From NCBI GenBank assembly GCA_035048495.1, contig CM068548.1, positions 14,931,464 through 14,995,463 on the forward strand: 64,000 bases of DNA, written 5' to 3'. The DNA is from Euptelea pleiosperma (Eukaryota; Streptophyta; Magnoliopsida; Ranunculales; Eupteleaceae). A program made the translations under genes and the position numbers. Within the stretch, counting starts at the first letter, position 1; every line of letters begins with the position of its first letter. Positions 10,984-22,700 of the stretch are shown one piece after another. Under the pieces are notes generated by a model. The model did not search any database, was not told the origin of the DNA, and saw only the letters and a program-made list of their open reading frames with translations.

Positions 10984-13451
10984 TGCTTTGCCGGAAATCT
11001 GACACCTCCGGGGAAGGAACGACCCGCTGTTCGGGGAGATTGAATTCTAGGTTTCTTTTTGCACCCTTTTTTTTTCTTGTTTATTTTTGTTTTGTCAGCT
11101 TCATGGTTGGTTGTTGTTTGAGGGATTTGGTGATGAAGGAAATGGCGAGGAGGAGGGAGACTAAGAATAGGAAGGATTTGGGGAGAGCCTAGAGAAAGAG
11201 AGAGAGAGAGGTGGGCTTTCAATTGACCAAGTCAGCTGGAAAAAAACGGTTTATACGGTTGATGACGTGGCGGAATTGGAGGTAGCCATGAATCCACCTC
11301 ATTACATTGGAGTTCTTATTTGTCATCTTGTGGTATTATAACGGAAAAAACGGTCGGAATAACTGTACTGGTTTATTGTTTTAGGACATTATTTCCAATT
11401 TTAGGGGTAAATTTGGCCACATGATAATCATGATAGTTGTACTACCCTAACGGAGCTAAGATAAGCCGTGTGTGATCATTCTTGGAAAATATAGGTTTGA
11501 TATTTGAAGTTCGTTTTTTGGATTTTGACAATCATTCCTTTTTTTGGTAAGCAAATAAGGTAGCTAGATTTGAAGGTTAAGATATCATCGTGTTTGATTG
11601 GGGTACACCCCATAGAATAGATGGCCCATCGATTGAATAATCTAGACCATAGATTTTATAGGCCATGTGTATAATCTAGACCATTGATTGAATAATCTAG
11701 ATCATAGATTGACACCCCTAAAAGGGGGGCACAATTCTTGTAGTATACGGTGGCTGCGCTAGATTTTAAAGGATTAAAATATAACAGGGGCACGTGCCTC
11801 CCTTTTAGGAGTGTCAATCTGACTCTTTTGTAAGGGGGTCTGACCCCACCTAATCCTTAAAAAGCTGGAAGGAGGGCTTTTTTTTTTAATAAATTTTAAG
11901 CCCTTAGGGTCAGGCTAGGTCCAAATATGTAAGGCCCTTCTAAATAAGGGTTAGGGTCAAGGTCACACTCAAAGAGGGCCGACCCTTAGTAAATCATATC
12001 TATTTTATTTATTTATTTTTAATTATATTTATATTTTTTTTCTTCAGAAAACGACACACTAGGTACGTGGTATATTCAAAACTAAATTAAGTTGCATTGA
12101 AAATGTTATATGGTAGTGTCCAACTTTTTAATGAGAGTTCTAGGCTACCTAAGGAATCTTACCCTTTTTTGAAAAATAAATTATCTTAAAAAAAATATAA
12201 TTTTGGGCAATTTTCAAACGATGAGCCATTCCAAAATTAGGAACAGCCTAAAATCGTTCCTATTTTAAAAAAGTTAAGAATGGTTCAAAATCATTTAGGA
12301 ATGACTTTTTTCTAATATAAATTTATAATATATTTGAAGCTTTTAAAAAGACAAAAATATTCTATTTTCAAACCTTAATGGTTCTGACAAATTTAGTATG
12401 CAAACATTGTCAGTATAGTTGGATGTCCCTTGAAAAATGTGTTATTTCAATGTTTTCAAAAAAAAAATATTTTATAAATTAAAACACGTTTTTCAATGAG
12501 CATTTAATGATGGATACAATGTTTACATACTTAAAAGTATGCAAATGGTTGCATATTAGACTGACCCTAACGGTTCACCCTTGCGACAAAAAAAATTATG
12601 ATCATTCATTGAAAAATCTATATAGATTAAACTAAAGAAACATGTTACCAAACTAAGTACATTATTCAAGCATCCGCTTTTTTTACTTAAAAGTTTTATA
12701 TTTTTTAGTAAGGGTAGGGCTAGGGTCAGGCTAAGCCCTACTCTGGCCCGGTCCTTTCCCTCTACTTAGAGCTTGCTTAGAAACAAAAAAGAAATGGATC
12801 CAGCCAAGGGCAGTCCATGTCCAGTTGTTTTGGTATGTGTGGGTCCACTTTTTGGGGCTCAATATCCTAAGATAAGACTAGAATTAACTTTTTGAAAAGA
12901 AATTGCAACATGGAACCAATTTTTCCAATCTAGGACTTGGTTAGGCCTTGAAAGCATAAACTTGCCAAACAAACTCTCAGTTTTAGAATAAGCTTTTTTT
13001 TTTTTTTTCTTAATGAGCAAATGTTAAAGTGCTCCCCTTGTAAATTGAGATTTGTTTGAAAAGGCGTGTCAACATATATCCAACACGTGAATACGGCAAG
13101 GTGTCTGACACGACAAATTCTTACAAAATGTTTTAATGTGTCACGGTAATTAAGCGTTAGAGGGTTAATTCCAATTTACCTGCTAATAATACAACAATAT
13201 TTTTACGCCAATTGTAAAATGGAAGGAAATAAGAGAAAATAAGAAAAGGAAACCACTGAAACTCAATTTTCTTGGTTTTTCGGTATGTACAGTGGAATCC
13301 GAACTCCAAAGACATAAGAAATGACATAATTTCGGCAAATCGTCCCTGGTGTTTCACCCCTTTATGCCTCTTTTTGGATCCTAGTCGCGTTAAAATCCTT
13401 ATTCTCTCCTCTCTGAAATTTCTTGGAGTTAAGCCTCTGCGGCTACAACCT
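10984..13451. other. Intergenic spacer, receptor kinase promoter side to LHCA6 3' end
   Basis: Contains the receptor kinase upstream region with a short GA microsatellite (about 11193-11212). It also holds a decayed block with inward-facing GGGTCAGGCTAGG-type sequence at about 11900-11990 and GGGTCAGGCTAAGCCC at about 12722-12750. This block may be an old TIR element, but the ends are too degraded to fix. No gene or RNA is visible. The stretch next to 13451 is the likely 3' UTR of LHCA6. Confidence 0.5.
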
Positions 13452-15493
13452 TCAGTGTGATGTGAAAGCCTGCATACATGAAGAAATCAAGAACACATAA
13501 GATTGTTGGGTTGGGTGGCTCAATCTGCTATTTATGAAGCTTATGGATGTATAAGATACGCGAACGCTACCGAGAAAATGTTGCAATGTCCGGGATCGGC
13601 GATATGGGCCATCAAATTCTCAATTGGACCTTCTCCTGTATAAATGGCTTGGAAGCAAAAGCCCACAAAAGCTAGCATTGCAAGACGACCATTCTTGATC
13701 TCTTTTGTCCTCAAAACCATCACTGGCTCAGGAGACCCTCGACCCCACATCATGGGATCGAACCACAACCCACCCGGGTATCCGACGTCGGGCTTCGGGT
13801 TCTTCTTGTTGGGGAGCTTTGGCTCAATGTCAACACACCCAGGGTTGATAAGATCAGCCCATCTTCTTCCCTCAACCCAGCCCATCAAGGCCAATTGTAC
13901 AATGAACAAGGTCGTGGGATCTGCAAAGTATTGCTGGGCTCCAGCATCATACCATGAAAAGTTTTCCACGAAACCTAGTCTCTCCAACCATTCAGGAATG
14001 AGAATGCCGGCGACGGCGAGCATTGCCCATCTACCATGAATAAGCTCAGCTTGTGCGAACCATTGGAGTAGCTCGGAATCGGATCCTACAAATTTAATTT
14101 AGATTTTTCGAAAGGAACCGATGCCACACGTTAGATTTCCATTAGAGAATACAATTATTATACGTCCATATTATTCAAAGATTCGATAAAATCCATGTAT
14201 TTTATGAGGAACCGTATTGTATGCGTATTATACACAAAATATTTCCCAAAATATGAAAAAACTGATATTTAAATGTGGAAAAAACCGTTGTTTTTAATAT
14301 TTTAATATCTTTTTTATTTTCTTTTATTTTTTGCCAATTTTTTTTTTTTTTATATATTTGAATGACAAATCCAAATCCAAATCCTACTCGAAGCATATTA
14401 TTGCTATATGCCGAATTGCTAGCTATTAGGATCAGGACTTTGAAGTCAACAAATAAATATATCCTAGAACATTAATTTTTAATAAATGCTCACCTAATCC
14501 AAGCGGGTCGAAGCCGAAATCCCCGGGAAGACTACAAAATTATGAAAAAAACCAAATACATTTAATTAAATAAAATATTAACACGTTATATGAGATTAAT
14601 TAAGTAAAATATTTTGTTTCAAAATATTTTAAAAGGAAAAAAAAATTACCTTCCATCAAGCCACTCAGGAGGTGAACTACCAGGGAACCACAGGGGTCTA
14701 TCAGGAGGAAGAGGTTCACAAATACTAGACACCGCTTTAGTAGCACAGACACGAGTTCGTAATTGCACACATGTTTTGATGCTTCCCGGCAGAGATTGTC
14801 GGTATATTTCTCTGTTTTTGAACGACAATACATGTAATAAAAAAATTTTGACAATTTATAGGAATAAATGAAACAGTGAGGAAATTAGAGCAGTCATAAT
14901 CATGGTTTAAAAAAGGCCGCTGTAACAAATTCGGACCTCCCCCCATTACGTTATGTACCGTTTTAATGCTCAAAAAATAATGGCCGTTATTTTCCGTTAT
15001 AACGAAAATCATGACCATTGTTTTCTGAAAAAAAATTTGTTAAAAAAACGTTTCTAATAAATTTTATTGAAAATTTAAAATTCAAAATTTGAATTTGGGT
15101 GCTATTTTTTTCCGTTATTTTCCTGTTTTTTCCCTTGTGCATTACAATCCATTATAATGGGAAAAATAGTAACGCCCCCAGTCCATTATACCGTTATAAC
15201 GGCCCATTTTAAACCTCGTTCATACTCATATGAAATCATAAAAATATTTTCTTTGAGTTAGAAACATTGTTCTAAGTGTTCCTAGAAAATCAATCAATTT
15301 AGAAGAAAAAAAATGGTTTTTTATTGGTTTTGCTTCATTTCTCAGGAAGTTTTAAACATACAAGGAAACGAAAAACACAAAATTTAAGTTCAATAATAGA
15401 GAAAGTAGCTCTAAATTCTAAAGATGGAAATGGGAACTCTACTAACCTTGGAATATGGTTTGACAGTGCAGTGGAAGCAATAGACAACGCCAT
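13452..15493 (-). CDS. LHCA6: Photosystem I light-harvesting chlorophyll a/b protein Lhca6
   Basis: Five exons on the minus strand (15493-15447, 14811-14650, 14531-14494, 14085-13571, 13469-13452) give 259 residues. The protein is a thylakoid antenna protein that, by family knowledge, helps link photosystem I to the NDH complex. Visible landmarks: an N-terminal part rich in Ser, Thr and basic residues (plastid transit peptide), [20 protein letters not shown], the first-helix chlorophyll motif ELIHGRWAM (96-104) and the third-helix motif EIKNGRLAM (211-219). The C-terminus CNIF-SAFTSH is restored only by splicing an 18-bp last coding exon; reading through the donor at 13570 would give an atypical tail. 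The residues around [18 protein letters not shown] favour Lhca6 over Lhca2, which is the main alternative. The exon 2 acceptor is inferred from frame and sequence context and is the least certain boundary. Confidence 0.92.
14904..15219. mobile_element. Family B MITE in LHCA6 intron 1
   Basis: The 316-bp element starts GGTTTAAAAAAGGCC and ends with the inverted form before CCTCGT. It is flanked by TCATAATCAT (14894-14903) and TCATACTCAT (15220-15229), a 10-bp target-site duplication with one difference. The inside is made of CGTTAT-type motifs around an AT-rich palindrome of TTCAAATTTTGAA type. Confidence 0.8.
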
Positions 15494-15555
15494 TGATGGT
15501 ACTTTCCGCTAAACTTAGCGGCGTCTGAAACCTAGCGGGAATTTCTCTCACAAAC

Positions 15556-15780
15556 GGCTTATCTTTACCCACAAAGTTGGGATGATGGGCTTCCTTGCCA
15601 TAAAATAAGAACCAATGAAAGGTCGACATGTGTTTTGGATATAAGGTTGGATTTTTGGTTTCATAAGAGGAAAGATCCAATGTGAGAGGAGTACACAAAT
15701 ACTCAGAAAGAGTTGTATATCTCTCATTGGATTGATGGTCGTCGTTAGTGGGGACGGCCGTATGGGTGCCGACACACGTG
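15556..15780 (-). promoter_or_regulatory. LHCA6 upstream region with I-box and G-box type motifs
   Basis: Read on the minus strand, a GATAAG I-box core lies at 15563-15558 and a CACGTG G-box at 15780-15775, within 70 and 290 bp of the ATG. Both are common in light-regulated antenna genes (established). Their use here is inferred, and the transcription start is unknown. Confidence 0.35.
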
Positions 15781-16264
15781 ATAAACCCCACCCAATCACC
15801 ATTGTGTCTTCTTAACGATGATGGTTTGTTAATTGATTACAACACCAATGATTAGGATCCTTGGTGAAAGATCAAACGGCTCTCTCTCCACCATGGTGGG
15901 AGCCATGGCATACATGTCTCACCACGTACTCTACGTGGGAACGTGTAAATTTTTTTATAACAACTTAAACTTTTACCTGAAACTTTTTTTTTCCTCCATG
16001 GTCGTAGATTAGCTCAATTCACCACCATCCTAGAGGTGGTCCACCGATTGAACGGTTTGGATCAATGAGTTGATTATCCACTTCGAAGTTACGGTTCATT
16101 GAGGATGTTGGATATCTGCTCCATCATATAAGAGAACCTAAATGTTGCAGGTAGCTGCATCATGTACAATACATCCTACCAGTACTGTACTGATCCCGGC
16201 CTTCAAATGGGCAACCTCTACGATGGGTATCAAAGGGTACCCACTGACCTGCTTACCCGACATA

Positions 16265-16490
16265 TCCTAACCATGGTTCAAAAATATCGGTATCGGAAGC
16301 TGGATCGTTGGGTGCCCATACCAATCCGGATCAGTGATCTCAGACTTTCGATTGAGAAGACGTGAAGGTTCTTCATGGAACAGTGCATCTCAGGCGAGCC
16401 GATCCCATTCAGGATCAGGATCGCCTTGGTGAATATCGATCCCGTTCTGGATCGGGCAATCCGAGACAAAATTGGCCCACACTTCAAACT
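16265..16490. repeat. Family F (GATCGG-rich) fragment
   Basis: Carries repeated GGATCG/CGATCC motifs between a CATGGTTCAAAA-type left end and a right end running GATCGGGCAATCCGAGAC into CTTCAAACT. This is the same layout as the copies at 32.7-33.9 kb. Confidence 0.55.
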
Positions 16491-17216
16491 ATGATCCTAA
16501 CCCAAATGCTTAGGTTTCAGATTGAGTTTCTAGACCTGTTATCATCATCTACACCTTATCCCAAATGTTTTTGAGGGCAGCAACATGAATTCTATTTCGC
16601 CATTTTACCCTATTTAGAACTAGTTTCGAGACATGTAGACCGGATTAATAATCAATGTCAGGTTCTGGTAACGATAAAACCCGTTGGTTAAATACCGGAT
16701 ATATGTACAAATTATTCAAAAAATGAACTGAACAATGTCCTACTCAAAGGTTTGGAAATATTTGCGCATTTTTTAACATGATCGAATTATTCTCGGATTA
16801 TTAAAAAAATGTAAATATTTTACTTTTTATTGTTTTATTTTAATTTTTAATTATTTTACCTAAATGACAAACCCGAACCCGAATTGGCAACTATGAGGTC
16901 GTTGACCTGAAGATGTAAGATGTAAGATGGGTATGGTTCAACAACTTAACTCCCACTTTCTCACTAAATGGTTGGTTAGATAATGTTTTCTTACCTACTC
17001 AAAAGTTTGGAGTGTTTTTCACTTGAGAGAGAAAGGAAAGTGACTTACGATTTGCACTCTGCGTATCGTAGAGACAGTCCTTAACAAGCTCCAATTTTAA
17101 GAGCTTAAATATCAAATTTCAAAACTGACAGGAAAAATAAAATTAAATGACCCTTTGTTCTTCAATAATTACAAAAATACTGTTTTTTCGGTAGACGTTA
17201 CTAAATCGGTAAATCC

Positions 17217-17566
17217 AAGGTTTAAAAGGGGCCGTTATAATGGTATAACAGACTGGGGGCGTGTTACGTTTTTTCCATTATAAAGGATTGTAATGCACAG
17301 GGGCAAAAATGAAAAATAATGAAAAAATGGGGCTAAAATTCAAATTTTGAATTTCAAAATTTCAATAAAATTTACAATAAAAAATAGCGGAAATAACAGA
17401 CGTTATTTTAACACTATTTTTTTCAGAAAATAGCGGTCGTTATTTTCGTTATAACAGAAAATAAAGGAAAATAACGGCCGTCAATTTCTGAGTGTTAAAA
17501 CAGTCCATAATGTAATAGGGAGGTCTGAATCCGTTATAACCGCCGTTATTTTGTTTATAATGGACG
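17217..17566. mobile_element. Family B MITE
   Basis: Starts AAGGTTTAAAAGGGGCCGTT and ends with CGTTATTTTGTTTATAATGG. The middle shows the family's GGGGCAAAAATGAAAAA block and the TTCAAATTTTGAATTTC palindrome. Confidence 0.8.
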
Positions 17567-18344
17567 TCACCCTGACTAAATCTACTTCAAATTTTTCTCT
17601 TCCCAATCATTACCAGTTGTCCCTTCTTACCTCAATTCTTTTCATTCCATTGAGGAATAATCTGTAATAAGTCTGCAAGAGGACATCCTCCTTAATTCTA
17701 TTTCATTGATTCCCTCAAAATTTACACCACACGAATCTTAAGGTCCATCTAACGGTACATGGACTAGTTTATCCAACTTGATGAGTCTTATCTACACATC
17801 ATAAAAATTGAGAATATGATAATTGGACAGTTATGATTGGCTAATTATCCTGGTGATCTCTAGGTGTGGCCCATTGAATGGTAGGTCCCAGTTACCTACC
17901 TTATGGTGTATTGGAGGACCACCTTAAATTTCCCCCTTCTGAGATATGACTTCTAAGATTAGATAAAATCAATCCACTTATGTTATCTTTACTTCCACTA
18001 CATTGCCAGTTCCAAGCTTGGATAAAGGAGGAGGGTTTACGTCTAGAAAAACTTTGGCTGTCACCACACAACTTTGGCTGTCAACGGCGAAGTAAGATTA
18101 AGAGGCGGCTCAAAAACTCTCTAAAAAATATTTAAAAAAATGGCGAAGTAAGATTTATGTTACCAACTCCATATAGTTAGGATAAAGCTGAGTAATGATA
18201 TCTATCTATCTATCTATTTCCATCAAAAAGCCAAAACTCGGGTGGGGGCACACCTTCTACAATTAGTTGCCTATAAAAAAATATAGGCATCTATTATGTT
18301 ATTAATGCTATTCTCAACTAGCTTATAATTGCCTATAAAAAAGT

Positions 18345-18690
18345 TAAGAGTTCAACGTGAAGCGCTTCACGTGTGGTAGCACCTTACATGCAGCACACTC
18401 TTAGAGACTACTGATCGTGTAGATGTTTGGTCCATCCCTGGTTAGACTTACATTTCAAAATTCATCATTATTAATAATTTCTATCGGTTGGATTAGAGTA
18501 TTTTCATTAGTTTTTTTTTTTAATTGTAGATTTCTAATAGTATTTGGGATACTCAAAATCAAAGGTTAAAAATCACTAATCATGTCGATTTTTGTTGTAT
18601 AAGTCCATCTAGAGATGAGTCAAACATCCATATATACAGTCAGTAGCCTTTAATAGTGTGCTTTGTGGTTCACATTATCGGTCCATCATC
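18345..18690. mobile_element. Family A MITE, diverged
   Basis: The left arm has CACACTCTTAGAG, a GATGTTTGGTCCATCCCT block and a CATCATTATTAATAATTTC block. The right arm is the complementary series ending near TAATAGTGTGCTTTGTGG. Many substitutions suggest an old copy. Confidence 0.65.
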
Positions 18691-19542
18691 AACTTTAATG
18701 ATGAATACTATCAAATTTTTTCAAGCGATAAAGTTTAGGTGCCACATGATGGGTTCAATAGATGTTTATGCAATTGAGTTGAAATGTAAAAATATTGAAT
18801 GATCAAAACACTCCTATAAAATAAAAATAAAAACGAAAGAAATAATGTTCATAGTTTAAATTAAGAATTTAAAAGTTATATTAAGAATAATAAATTTTTA
18901 ATAAGAGATGAACATTGAATGAGCTGTAGAGGTAATGTGAGTTTACAAAGATAACGTGTGATTGACACCAAATAGACCAAAGAACCCTTCTTAAGAAAAT
19001 AAATTAAAGAAAATAAAAGAAATAAAAATAAGGGTACTTCTGAGAATATAGAATAAGAGAAAAGACGTAACAAGGTACACCTGTCACTCAACACTGTAGT
19101 CTGGGTCCACTAACCGCATGGATGTTCAGCCCACCTTTTCCTTGATATACACACCAAAAATCACACTGATTGGTAATCTCTAGCCATTAGAATTTAGTAT
19201 TTTGTAAGGCATGATTCTGTACATCCACGGTGAAGTTTAAACCTACAGTTAAAAGATTTATGTGGGACCAACCTCAATGCTGGGTCCCACTAAATTACCT
19301 GCCAACTCCAAAGATCTGAGCCGTCATTAACCATGTTGGCAAGGGAAGAATCCAATCATGTCTCGAATAAGTGTGAAAACACTCATTTTAAGTAATTTGT
19401 TACAAAAAGAAGGGCCTTTTTTACAATGATCTTCCATTGTCGAACGAACTCTCTGCTTCAATAATAACTTATAAAACCATGGTCTTCCCTTAAAATCTAC
19501 TCAACAACCGAACCTCTCTTGACCGCGACACAACTCCACACC

Positions 19543-19710
19543 TTATAAACCTCTACAATGGACGAAGCCCTAGCTTCTGAAACCCTAATATCTTCCTCGA
19601 ATCTCAACCTTCTTCTCCCCAATTTTCATATTTCCTCTCTTGCGTCACTCCAGATTCGATTGCCTTTATCGAGATCTCTCGATCGCAATAAGAATCGTCA
19701 ATTTCTGTAG
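19543..19710 (+). promoter_or_regulatory. Core promoter region and possible uORF of the GH28 gene
   Basis: TTATAAAC (19543-19550) is a TATA-like element, and AAACCCTAA (19580-19588) is a telo-box. An ATG at 19558 opens a 50-codon reading frame closing at TAG 19708-19710, 86 bp before the main ATG. If the TATA-like box sets the transcription start at the usual 25-35 bp, this ATG would lie upstream of the mRNA, so the uORF may not be transcribed. Confidence 0.3.
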
Positions 19711-19796
19711 GGAAAAGTAAAAAAAACTTCATTTTTCTGGTTCGTTTTTTTTTTTTTTTTAAATTCAATTGACTTCGTAGTTTTCTACGTTTGATC

Positions 19797-22700
19797 ATGG
19801 TGGAAACTTTTACATTTGGGCGGTTTCACCACCACAAGCCCGACTTCAAGCGGTGGATTCCGGCTTTCTTATCGTCTCACAGGACACTGTTTACGGTTTT
19901 GTGGATTCTCGGATTTGCTTCCGTATTCATATGGCAAAGTAACATCGTTCATGGGATTTGGTTATTCCGGCCTACCCCAACGGGGCCTATGCCGATGATG
20001 AGGTCGGTGGCGTTCAATTTGACGGATTTTGGTGGGAAAGGAGATGGCAAGACGCTGAACACTGTAGCCTTTGAGAGGGCGATCGCGGCGATCGCAAAGT
20101 TTAAGAGGAAAGGTGGCGGGCAGCTTAATGTACCGGCTGGGTATTGGCTCACAGCCCCGTTTAATCTTACCAGCCACATGACTCTGTTTCTTGCAGAAGG
20201 TGCTGTTATACTTGCAATTCAGGTGGGATTTTTTTCGCCTTTATTTCTTGGAAAATTTACATTTTTTCAAATCAAGAAATGACGTTGTCGTGAATCTGTA
20301 GTGGTTTTGTTTTGTTACTTCTGTTCAATTTACTACTTTTCTTGTAAGATTCCGTTACTGCGATACTAAGGATCTTTCCTGTTAAGAAGAAAGAGTGTAG
20401 GATTTCACAGAACTGATAACGATTTAACTTTCAATGTTTACTGTTTAAGTGTAACAGTTGTTAGTTCAGTTGGTGTTTTTGCTTTAGTTCGATTGAATTT
20501 AGGATCAAAATATTCCGCTAGTGTTTATTTGAAGTTGGTTCATCTAGATTCCTGAGACGGATATGCAGCTAAAAGCATTGGTGATCTTTTATGGGTTGAG
20601 GCAAGGATTTAATATTGATAATATCTCAATGGGTTGTATATGTCATAAGTTTAAGTATTCTGCAGTAATCCAGCTACCTATGATTTCAGTCTTGAAGCTA
20701 AAGTGGTCACATCCTGTGACATGTTAATGGATCAATAAAGAGTATGATGGTTCAAGGCAACTAACAAGGTGACCCGTTACCAATCAAAAAGAGGAAAAAT
20801 AGAAAATAAACGAAGTGATCTGCTGTGGTACATTGGATACCAGTAGAGAAAGATGATGTGTGCATTTGATGACTTCTCTTGTTCTATATATGATGGATAG
20901 AGACTTATAAAAAAAACCATATATATATGTGTGTGTGTGTGTGGTGGATAGATCTTCTTTGATGCCAGACGGCAGTGCAGAAACCTGGACTAAGTTATAG
21001 CTGCAGGATTATTCACTTTTAACCACTAACTATAAAGATTAGGGTTAGGGTTTGGAAGTGGATTTGATGTAAGGTGCTGGGTTAGTACTAGGCTGATCTT
21101 AGTTTAGAGAAGGGTAATATGCAACTTGCCACCAACTTCTGCAGTTGGCTCACCTCTTAGCCCCAATTCTCCATGCTATTTCTATTGATTTTGGTGTTCA
21201 GTGGATGACATGAACTATTGTCGATCTTAAATGCATCAAGCAGACATCCACAGATTTATCTTTGAAGTTGTGTTTGGCAGCAGTAGTTGCATTTGAAGAT
21301 CCTTGTCTGAATGTGTTTGTTAAAGGTTCATATTGAGGAAAAGAGTATGCATCTTGATCTTTTTGAATGTTGCAATTTCTCTCATGGTAGCAGTGCAGTT
21401 GGATGCCATGTTGTATTACTACCTGGGTGGCAAGTAATAACACCGTCAAAATTGTGAACACTTAAACTGGCCTTAGTCATTGATAAACTGTTTCTAAACT
21501 ACTTATCGAAAAAAAAAACATGTTTCTAAACTGTTCTTATCCATTTTGTACTCTTTGCTTCCTGGTACTTAGTGGTGGTATCAGATATTAGGTAGTTCAA
21601 CAAAGATTTGATTTCACCATGAGTCTATGAACTGGAGCTTCTATGTGTTGTTGGAACCTGTCGGAGTATTTTATCTCTTTGTTTGTATTGGCTAGCTTTG
21701 GTGCAAACGTGTATCCTTTTCCTTGACGAACTTGAATGTGAGTGAGGTGTTGCTAGGCTGATACTGCCCACCTAAGTTGTGGGTGCTTCCTCAAGGATAT
21801 GTCAAGTGTTTGTAGGTGAGTGTTTGCCTTTTGTGTTTGAGGTTTTCTATGGACTCGTAACACTTGAAGACCTTGTCTTTTGCATCTAGTTGGTTCTTGA
21901 TGCGATCAGATTATTATATCACGCATGCGGCAAGAGCTGACTGGTTCACAAGGATTGTGGGCCTTCATGCCTGCTGCCCAAAGCAAATTAGCTTTTGCTC
22001 ATTAATGAGTTTATTTCAAGGTAGTGGTAGTGTAGCAAGAGGAAGCGCGTGAATATATATTTTCTATTAGTTGTTAGCTTTATCTGTTTTTCCTCTTCTG
22101 TTTTTTATGAGTAGCTTGTGCTAAATTACAATAAGGGCCTCAAAAATATGTATTTACAAGAAATCTTTTTGAAGGGCTCTTTTCCAGGCACCTATTCTAT
22201 GGCTAATTAGTAGGAGACTGGAGGGCCTAACACTTGCTGGCCGACTTCCAATATTTTGAATATCCTTATCTCCTTGGAGTGGAAGCTCTATTTCAGATGG
22301 CCATATTGGACAGAATTTTAACAATTGACAACTCATTCATAGAGGTCATTTCATACAGAATAGTTATATCAAGCACAAGGAAGAAGAGGAAAGCATCAAT
22401 CATCTATTCACTTATTAAAATGTCTCAAGAGAGATAAGTTTTTCCTCTCTTTGGCATTGATTGGGTGCTACCCCAAAATGTCAAAAACGTTTTCTCATAA
22501 GCATACAAATAAAGTTCTCTCCTCTCATAAAAGTGGGTAGGCAGTGCAGGACCATTGGAATCCTATATCTTCTCTACAAGGGACTATTGGACAAAATCCT
22601 ATCTGCTTAGTGCAAGTTTTCTTGTCTCCATAGAGCCTATCCTTGTGCACAACGTATAAAATTAATGAACTTCAATAATTGAGCCATAGGACTGAGATGG

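Larger units (their letters stand above)
15494..19796. other. Divergent intergenic region between LHCA6 and the polygalacturonase-like gene
   Basis: LHCA6 (minus) and the GH28 gene (plus) diverge from here. It holds a family F fragment (about 16265-16490), a repeat at about 16700-16900 that recurs downstream of the GH28 gene (about 26970-27198), a family B MITE (about 17217-17566), a (CTAT)n microsatellite near 18200 and a diverged family A MITE (about 18345-18690). No other gene is visible. Confidence 0.6.

Noticed and set aside
10788..11222. Minus-strand reading frame overlapping the start of the receptor kinase
   Set aside because: It is an alternative frame running from the GA-rich leader into the signal-peptide region. 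The kinase frame has clear domain support.
13541..13570. LHCA6 ending by read-through in an [12 protein letters not shown] tail
   Set aside because: A donor at 13570 and an acceptor at 13470 restore the family's normal C-terminus in frame.
21040..21056. Telomere-like TTAGGGTTAGGG sequence
   Set aside because: Only about two units, inside an intron; too short to mean an interstitial telomere.
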